Of a stretch of DNA of 64,000 bases, positions 61,408 to 64,000 are shown piece after piece. The notes beneath the pieces were generated by a model. The model saw only the letters and a program-made list of their open reading frames with translations. It had not been told where the DNA came from and did not search any database. Position numbers and translations under genes: made by a program. How positions within the stretch are numbered: position 1 is the first letter of the stretch; every line of letters begins with the position of its first letter. Origin of the DNA: Flavobacterium sp. GSB-24 (lineage in GTDB: Bacteria > Bacteroidota > Bacteroidia > Flavobacteriales > Flavobacteriaceae); NCBI RefSeq assembly GCF_027924665.1, contig NZ_AP027043.1, forward strand, positions 1,116,001 to 1,180,000, given 5' to 3'.

Positions 61408-63288
61408 ATGCGAAAAATTATTTTACTTTCTTTCCTGAGCTTTGGTTTAAACACAGCTTTTGCCCAAAACACCTCATATTGGCAGCAGCACGCCGATTAC
61501 AAAATGGAGGTTTCAATGGATGTAAAAAACTATCAGTATAAAGGAAAACAAGAATTGGTTTACACCAATAATTCTCCTGATACTTTAAGAAAAGTATTCT
61601 ATCATTTGTTTCCAAATGCTTTTCAGCCAGGAAGTGAAATGGATGCGCGTCTTCATTTTATCAAAGATCCAGACGGAAGAATGGTAAATAAAGTAAAAGG
61701 TGCAGACGGAAAAGATGTAAAACAAAGCCGAATTGAAACTTTAAAACCAAATGAAATTGGATTTTTAAAAATCACAAATTTTAAGCAGGATGGTACTGCA
61801 GCTCAAACAAGAGTTTCAGGAACTATTCTAGAAGTTACTTTGGCTAAACCAATTTTACCAAATTCAAAAACTACTTTCACATTAGATTTTGACGGACAAG
61901 TTCCAGTGCAAATTCGTCGTTCGGGAAGAAATAATTCGGAGGGAATTGAACTTTCGATGTCACAATGGTATCCAAAATTAGCTGAATTTGATTTCGAAGG
62001 CTGGCACGCAGATCCGTATATTGCGAGAGAATTTCACGGTGTTTGGGGAAATTTTGATGTAAAAATTACAATCGATAAAGAATACACAATTGGAGGTTCT
62101 GGATATTTACAAGACAAAAATTCAATTGGACACGGTTACGAAGATGCTGGTGTGACGGTTACTTATCCTAAAAAAGCAAAAACGTTGACATGGCATTTTA
62201 TTGCTCCAAATGTTCACGATTTTACATGGGCAGCAGACAAAGAATATGCACATGATATTGTAAAAGGACCAAACGATGTTGATTTGCATTTTTTCTATAA
62301 AAACACTCCAAAAGTGGCAGAAAACTGGAAACAATTAGAGCCATTAATGGTAAAAGTAATGGATTATTACAACCAAAGAGTTGGAGCTTATCCGTACAAA
62401 CAATATTCATTTATTCAAGGTGGAGACGGTGGAATGGAGTATGCAATGTGTACTTTAATGCTAGGAAATGGAAAACTGGAAGGAATTCTTGGGACTGCAA
62501 CACACGAATTAGGACACTCTTGGTTTCAGCATATTTTAGCTTCAAACGAATCCAAACATCCTTGGATGGATGAAGGTTTTACAACTTACATTGAAGACAG
62601 CGCTTTGAACGAATTAAAGGGAGATAAAAAAGAAGTAAATCCATTTAAGGGCAATTATGCTGCTTATTATAGTTTAGTAAATTCTGGAAAAGAACAGCCG
62701 CAAAGTACACACGGAGATCGCTATGACGAAAATCGTCCTTATAGTATTTCTTCTTACGTAAAAGGAAGTATTTTTCTTTCTCAATTAGAATATGTAATTG
62801 GAAAAGAAAATGTTGATGCTACTTTAAAAAGATATTTCAACGATTTTAAATTCAAACATCCAACTCCAAATGACATCAAAAGAACAGCAGAAAGAGTTTC
62901 TGGAGCTGAGCTAGATTGGTATTTAACAGATTGGACGCAAACATTAAATACGATTGATTACGGAATTAAAGACTTTGCTGATAATGCAGGAAAAACAACT
63001 GTAACTTTGGAGAGAATTGGAAGAATGCCAATGCCAATCGACTTAAAAGTAGATTATACTGACGGAACCTCTGAGAACTTCTACATTCCGTTAAGAATGA
63101 TGAATTTTATTAAACCGAATCCAAATCCAAATCAAAAAAGAACTGTTTTAGAAGACTGGGCTTGGGCACAGCAAAACTATAGTTTTACAATCGATAAAAA
63201 CAAAACTGCAATCAAAAAAATCACTATTGATCCGAGCGGATTAATGGCTGATGTAAAAGCTGCAAACAATGTTTTTGACGTGAAATAA
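61408..63288 (+). CDS. Exported M1-family metallopeptidase
   Basis: 626 residues from ATG 61408 (signal peptide ending NTAFAQ; a longer frame from 61366 adds only 14 unlikely residues). It is a zinc aminopeptidase of the gluzincin type. The zinc motif HELGHSWFQ is at about 365, the second glutamate is in WMDEGFTTYIE, and the exopeptidase signature GGMEYAMCTLM (GxMEN-like) precedes it. The upstream beta domain is complete. It follows the S8 peptidase gene at 64 bases. Substrates are presumably peptides in the periplasm or outside the cell. Confidence 0.9.
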   Translation: MRKIILLSFLSFGLNTAFAQNTSYWQQHADYKMEVSMDVKNYQYKGKQELVYTNNSPDTLRKVFYHLFPNAFQPGSEMDARLHFIKDPDGRMVNKVKGADGKDVKQSRIETLKPNEIGFLKITNFKQDGTAAQTRVSGTILEVTLAKPILPNSKTTFTLDFDGQVPVQIRRSGRNNSEGIELSMSQWYPKLAEFDFEGWHADPYIAREFHGVWGNFDVKITIDKEYTIGGSGYLQDKNSIGHGYEDAGVTVTYPKKAKTLTWHFIAPNVHDFTWAADKEYAHDIVKGPNDVDLHFFYKNTPKVAENWKQLEPLMVKVMDYYNQRVGAYPYKQYSFIQGGDGGMEYAMCTLMLGNGKLEGILGTATHELGHSWFQHILASNESKHPWMDEGFTTYIEDSALNELKGDKKEVNPFKGNYAAYYSLVNSGKEQPQSTHGDRYDENRPYSISSYVKGSIFLSQLEYVIGKENVDATLKRYFNDFKFKHPTPNDIKRTAERVSGAELDWYLTDWTQTLNTIDYGIKDFADNAGKTTVTLERIGRMPMPIDLKVDYTDGTSENFYIPLRMMNFIKPNPNPNQKRTVLEDWAWAQQNYSFTIDKNKTAIKKITIDPSGLMADVKAANNVFDVK

Positions 63289-63303
63289 TCTTCATTTAAA
63301 GAA

Positions 63304-63345
63304 TAAAAAAAGTCCCGTTTAAATTAATAAACGGGACTTTTTATT
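63304..63345. terminator. Bidirectional terminator between M1 peptidase and tdh
   Basis: AAAGTCCCGTTT / AAACGGGACTTT with flanking A and T runs; the two genes converge here. Confidence 0.9.
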
Positions 63346-63361
63346 TTTAGATCATTAAGGT

Positions 63362-64000
63362 TTAACTCAAATGCTCGATCATATCTTTTGTCATAGATTC
63401 CAGATCAAATTTATGATTCCAGTTCCAGTCTTCTCTGGCAGAACTGTCGTCAATACTTGCCGGCCAGCTGTCAGCAATTTTTTGACGGAAATCTGGATTA
63501 TAAGTGATTTCAAAATCAGGAATATGTTTCTTAATCTCATTCGCAATTTCTGTCGGAGTAAAACTCATTGCAGCCAAATTATAAGAAGAATGTATTTTAA
63601 TCTGCTCAGCAGGAGCTTTCATAATATTAATTGTTGCATCAATAGCGTCATCCATATACATCATCGGCATTTTGGTTTCAGACGATAAAAAGCATTCGTA
63701 TTTTTTATCAGCAATGGCTTTGTAAAAAATATCAACAGCATAATCTGTAGTTCCGCCGCCTGGAGGAGTGGACCAGCTGATTAAACCAGGATAACGAATA
63801 CTTCGAACATCAACACCATAAATATTATGATAATACTCGCACCATCTTTCTCCAGCTTGCTTGCTGATTCCGTAAACTGTTGAAGGTTCCATTACAGTAT
63901 ATTGTGGCGTGTTTTCTTTTGGAGTCGTTGGTCCGAAAACCGCAATACTCGAAGGCCAGAAAATTTTCTGAATCTTTTTTGCTTTCGCTAAATTTAAAAC
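63362..64000 (-). CDS. tdh: L-threonine 3-dehydrogenase, SDR/epimerase type (C-terminal part)
   Basis: Oxidises threonine with NAD to 2-amino-3-ketobutyrate. The visible 212 codons include FWPSSIAVFGPTTPKENTPQ, the catalytic YxxxK in TVYGISKQAGERWCEYYH, and RYPGLISWSTPPGGGTTDYA, a close match to the short-chain type TDH described from Flavobacterium frigidimaris rather than the zinc-dependent type. The frame runs off the window end, so the N-terminal Rossmann part is missing here. An in-frame ATG at 63892 is internal, since conserved sequence continues upstream of it. Confidence 0.88.
   Translation of the reverse strand, partial: VLNLAKAKKIQKIFWPSSIAVFGPTTPKENTPQYTVMEPSTVYGISKQAGERWCEYYHNIYGVDVRSIRYPGLISWSTPPGGGTTDYAVDIFYKAIADKKYECFLSSETKMPMMYMDDAIDATINIMKAPAEQIKIHSSYNLAAMSFTPTEIANEIKKHIPDFEITYNPDFRQKIADSWPASIDDSSAREDWNWNHKFDLESMTKDMIEHLS

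Noticed and set aside
63362..63892. tdh fragment starting at the ATG at 63892
   Set aside because: Conserved TDH sequence (AVFGPTTPKENTPQ) continues in frame upstream to the window end, so the ATG is internal.

Overview
The window looks like chromosomal DNA from a member of the Flavobacteriaceae, most likely a Flavobacterium close to F. johnsoniae. The DNA is AT-rich. Promoters follow the Bacteroidetes pattern (TTG or TTTG, about 18-23 bases, then TAnnTTTG). There is a long-form SUF operon, a type IX secretion C-terminal sorting domain, a TonB-dependent receptor followed by a DUF5689 lipoprotein, an IPExxxVDY-motif protein and an SDR-type threonine dehydrogenase. Both ends are cut: the window opens inside pth and closes inside tdh. 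No rRNA, CRISPR array, prophage or intact insertion sequence was seen.

Region by region. 1-5.1 kb: pth, sodA, a four-copy tandem array of what appear to be small RNA genes (minus strand), a large PurF-type amidophosphoribosyltransferase and a PfkB-type kinase. 5.3-7.9 kb: an ECF sigma factor, a small membrane protein and an exported alpha/beta hydrolase in one tight operon, with a small membrane protein gene divergent from it. 7.9-13.7 kb: housekeeping block rnhA, purN, then divergently acpP, fabF, rnc, the IPExxxVDY gene and pyk. 13.9-22.2 kb: an envelope gene cluster (sulfatase, HAD lipoprotein, barrel protein, two DUF1254/DUF1214 lipoproteins, DUF2252) preceded by two related perfect palindromes. 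22.5-29 kb: DUF4136 lipoprotein, membrane-anchored AraC regulator, two outer-membrane proteins, a C1 peptidase and a TPR-like protein. 29.4-31 kb: two identical tRNA-Asn genes and rseP. 31.2-43.7 kb: an ABC transporter pair, an Old Yellow Enzyme, a Gfo/Idh/MocA oxidoreductase, an MFS transporter, a TonB receptor with its lipoprotein, and hflX. 43.8-54.2 kb: the SUF iron-sulfur assembly locus on the minus strand, interrupted by a four-helix-bundle gene and by a serine hydrolase gene on the other strand. 54.5-64 kb: coiled-coil protein, metallo-beta-lactamase-fold hydrolase, a three-module leucine-rich-repeat T9SS protein, a decayed second copy of the hydrolase's 3' end, a subtilase, an M1 peptidase and tdh.

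The observation most worth following is the array at 1452-2101. Three near-identical copies and one decayed copy, spaced about 180 bases apart, each encode on the minus strand a 7-bp (6-bp in one copy) hairpin, a conserved G-rich linker and a GNRA-looped terminator. The promoter-proximal copy is preceded by a perfect flavobacterial promoter. Next come the four-helix-bundle gene enclosed by inverted GTCGAAA/TTTCGAC repeats inside the suf operon, which resembles the intervening sequences of some 23S rRNA genes, and the gene remnant that leaves a 44-bp direct repeat on both sides of the leucine-rich-repeat gene.

Many gaps between genes are filled with imperfect palindromic repeats built from a few words (GTCGAAA, GCGCAAAG, CACGAATTTCAC, GGAATTTGGAATT, ACGTTCC). 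I list them separately. All calls rest on reading the sequence and on family knowledge; no database search, alignment or folding program was run.
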